From Elusimicrobiota bacterium (GTDB lineage: Bacteria; Elusimicrobiota; Elusimicrobia; Elusimicrobiales; UBA9959): DNA of 64,000 bases. Each line of letters opens with the position of its first letter. Position 1 is the stretch's first letter. The translations under genes and the position numbers were made by a program. This document shows, piece after piece, positions 63,656 to 64,000 of this stretch. The notes below the pieces were generated by a model. That model worked only from the letters and a program-made list of their open reading frames with translations, searched no databases and was not told the origin of the DNA. Location: NCBI GenBank assembly GCA_012517285.1, contig JAAYVG010000038.1:1-64000 (forward strand), read 5' to 3'.

Positions 63656-64000
63656 TTATGGTCTTCCACCCATTATGAGTGCAAGTATAGCTTTAACCGT
63701 ATGAAGCCTGTTCTCAGCCTGATCAAAAACCACACTCTGAGGACCATCTATAACTCCATCCTCAACCTCATATCCTCTATCGGCTGGAAGTGGATGCATA
63801 TATATAGCCTCTTTTTTTGCCAACTTCATTCTGTTAACAGTGCAGACCCAGTCCTTATACTTGTTGAGATATTCCATTCCTATTTTCTTTTTATCATCCT
63901 CAGGAATATTTTTTTCAGCTAAATACTGATGACATCCCCAAGACTTTGGATATACAACGTCAGCATTTTTAAAAGCCTCATCCATATTATTAACCATCTC
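63656..64000 (-). CDS. Aspartate/ornithine carbamoyltransferase family protein, partial
   Basis: Only the C-terminal 115 codons are in the window; the reading frame continues past 64000. The C-terminal ornithine-binding half is recognised by MHPLPADRGYEV, then DGPQSVVFDQAENRLH. This fits ornithine carbamoyltransferase (arginine synthesis) or a YgeW-like relative. The N-terminal carbamoyl-phosphate motif is needed to decide. Confidence 0.8.
   Translation of the reverse strand, partial: EMVNNMDEAFKNADVVYPKSWGCHQYLAEKNIPEDDKKKIGMEYLNKYKDWVCTVNRMKLAKKEAIYMHPLPADRGYEVEDGVIDGPQSVVFDQAENRLHTVKAILALIMGGRP

Noticed and set aside
63617-63922. Plus-strand 101-aa ORF near the right edge
   Set aside because: Antisense to the conserved carbamoyltransferase coding sequence.

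Overview
The window is an AT-rich chromosomal segment from a bacterium with a Gram-negative-like cell plan. Evidence for that plan is two SurA/PpiC-type parvulins, several putative lipoproteins and type IV pilus assembly genes. The core genes (rho, coaE, polA, gltX, purL/purQ, hrcA-grpE-dnaK-dnaJ-rsmE-mtaB, spoVG, ispE, prfB) are intact and compact. I cannot name the phylum from sequence alone. spoVG, HrcA/CIRCE control and the long dnaJ-rsmE-mtaB run fit several deep-branching, mostly anaerobic lineages. XdhC and an SsnA-type amidohydrolase fit an anaerobic lifestyle but do not prove one.

Layout. (1) 1-11.8 kb is a defence island. A minus-strand type III restriction-modification operon (mod, then res) carries two extra genes between mod and res: a ParB-like protein with a HEPN-like C-terminus, and an overlapping radical SAM protein. 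Beyond res lie a YhcG-type nuclease, a PD-(D/E)XK/DUF5655 nuclease, a membrane-anchored Mrr-like nuclease and a convergent Abi/HEPN-type gene. Fragments of the two ends of the mrr-like gene are duplicated on the outer sides of these cassettes. (2) 11.9-13.2 kb is an intact IS256-family element with a 9-bp target duplication. (3) 13.25-18.2 kb starts with a consensus promoter and a roughly 350-nt leader holding two related structured elements, each with its own terminator and predicted anti-terminator. It continues with metK, a MoxR-type AAA ATPase, an unknown gene and a VWA/metallopeptidase protein. (4) 18.5-31.8 kb, minus strand: rho, coaE, polA, trxA, xdhC, pilC, pilT, pilB, a GYF_2-like membrane protein and gltX. 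(5) 32.0-35.4 kb has a 275-bp MITE-like element, a second GYF_2-like protein and an exported unknown. (6) 35.4-43.4 kb has pdxA, two parvulins, then on the plus strand an EIIA-like protein, an APC permease, def, fmt and a PASTA protein. (7) 43.6-59.9 kb, minus strand: purQ/purL, zinc-ribbon protein, mtaB, rsmE, the HrcA-controlled chaperone operon, a small lipoprotein, ssnA-like, tRNA-Gln, spoVG, ispE and a TPR protein. (8) 60-64 kb: prfB, tatD, an Npt/ATP-ADP-carrier-like transporter and the 3' end of a carbamoyltransferase gene.

The gaps between genes hold several dispersed repeat families: an 8-bp-periodic repeat that begins at gene 3' ends, a direct-repeat family rich in GATGAAAACGGATA, a 43-bp repeat, a 7-bp-periodic tract, and solo ends resembling the MITE. 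Several start codons sit 6-7 nt after a -10-like hexamer with no Shine-Dalgarno sequence, suggesting leaderless transcripts alongside conventional ones.

Most interesting for follow-up: the tandem metK leader (possible undescribed regulatory RNA), the mod/ParB-HEPN/radical SAM/res operon (possible undescribed defence variant), and the duplicated mrr ends flanking the nuclease and Abi cassettes.
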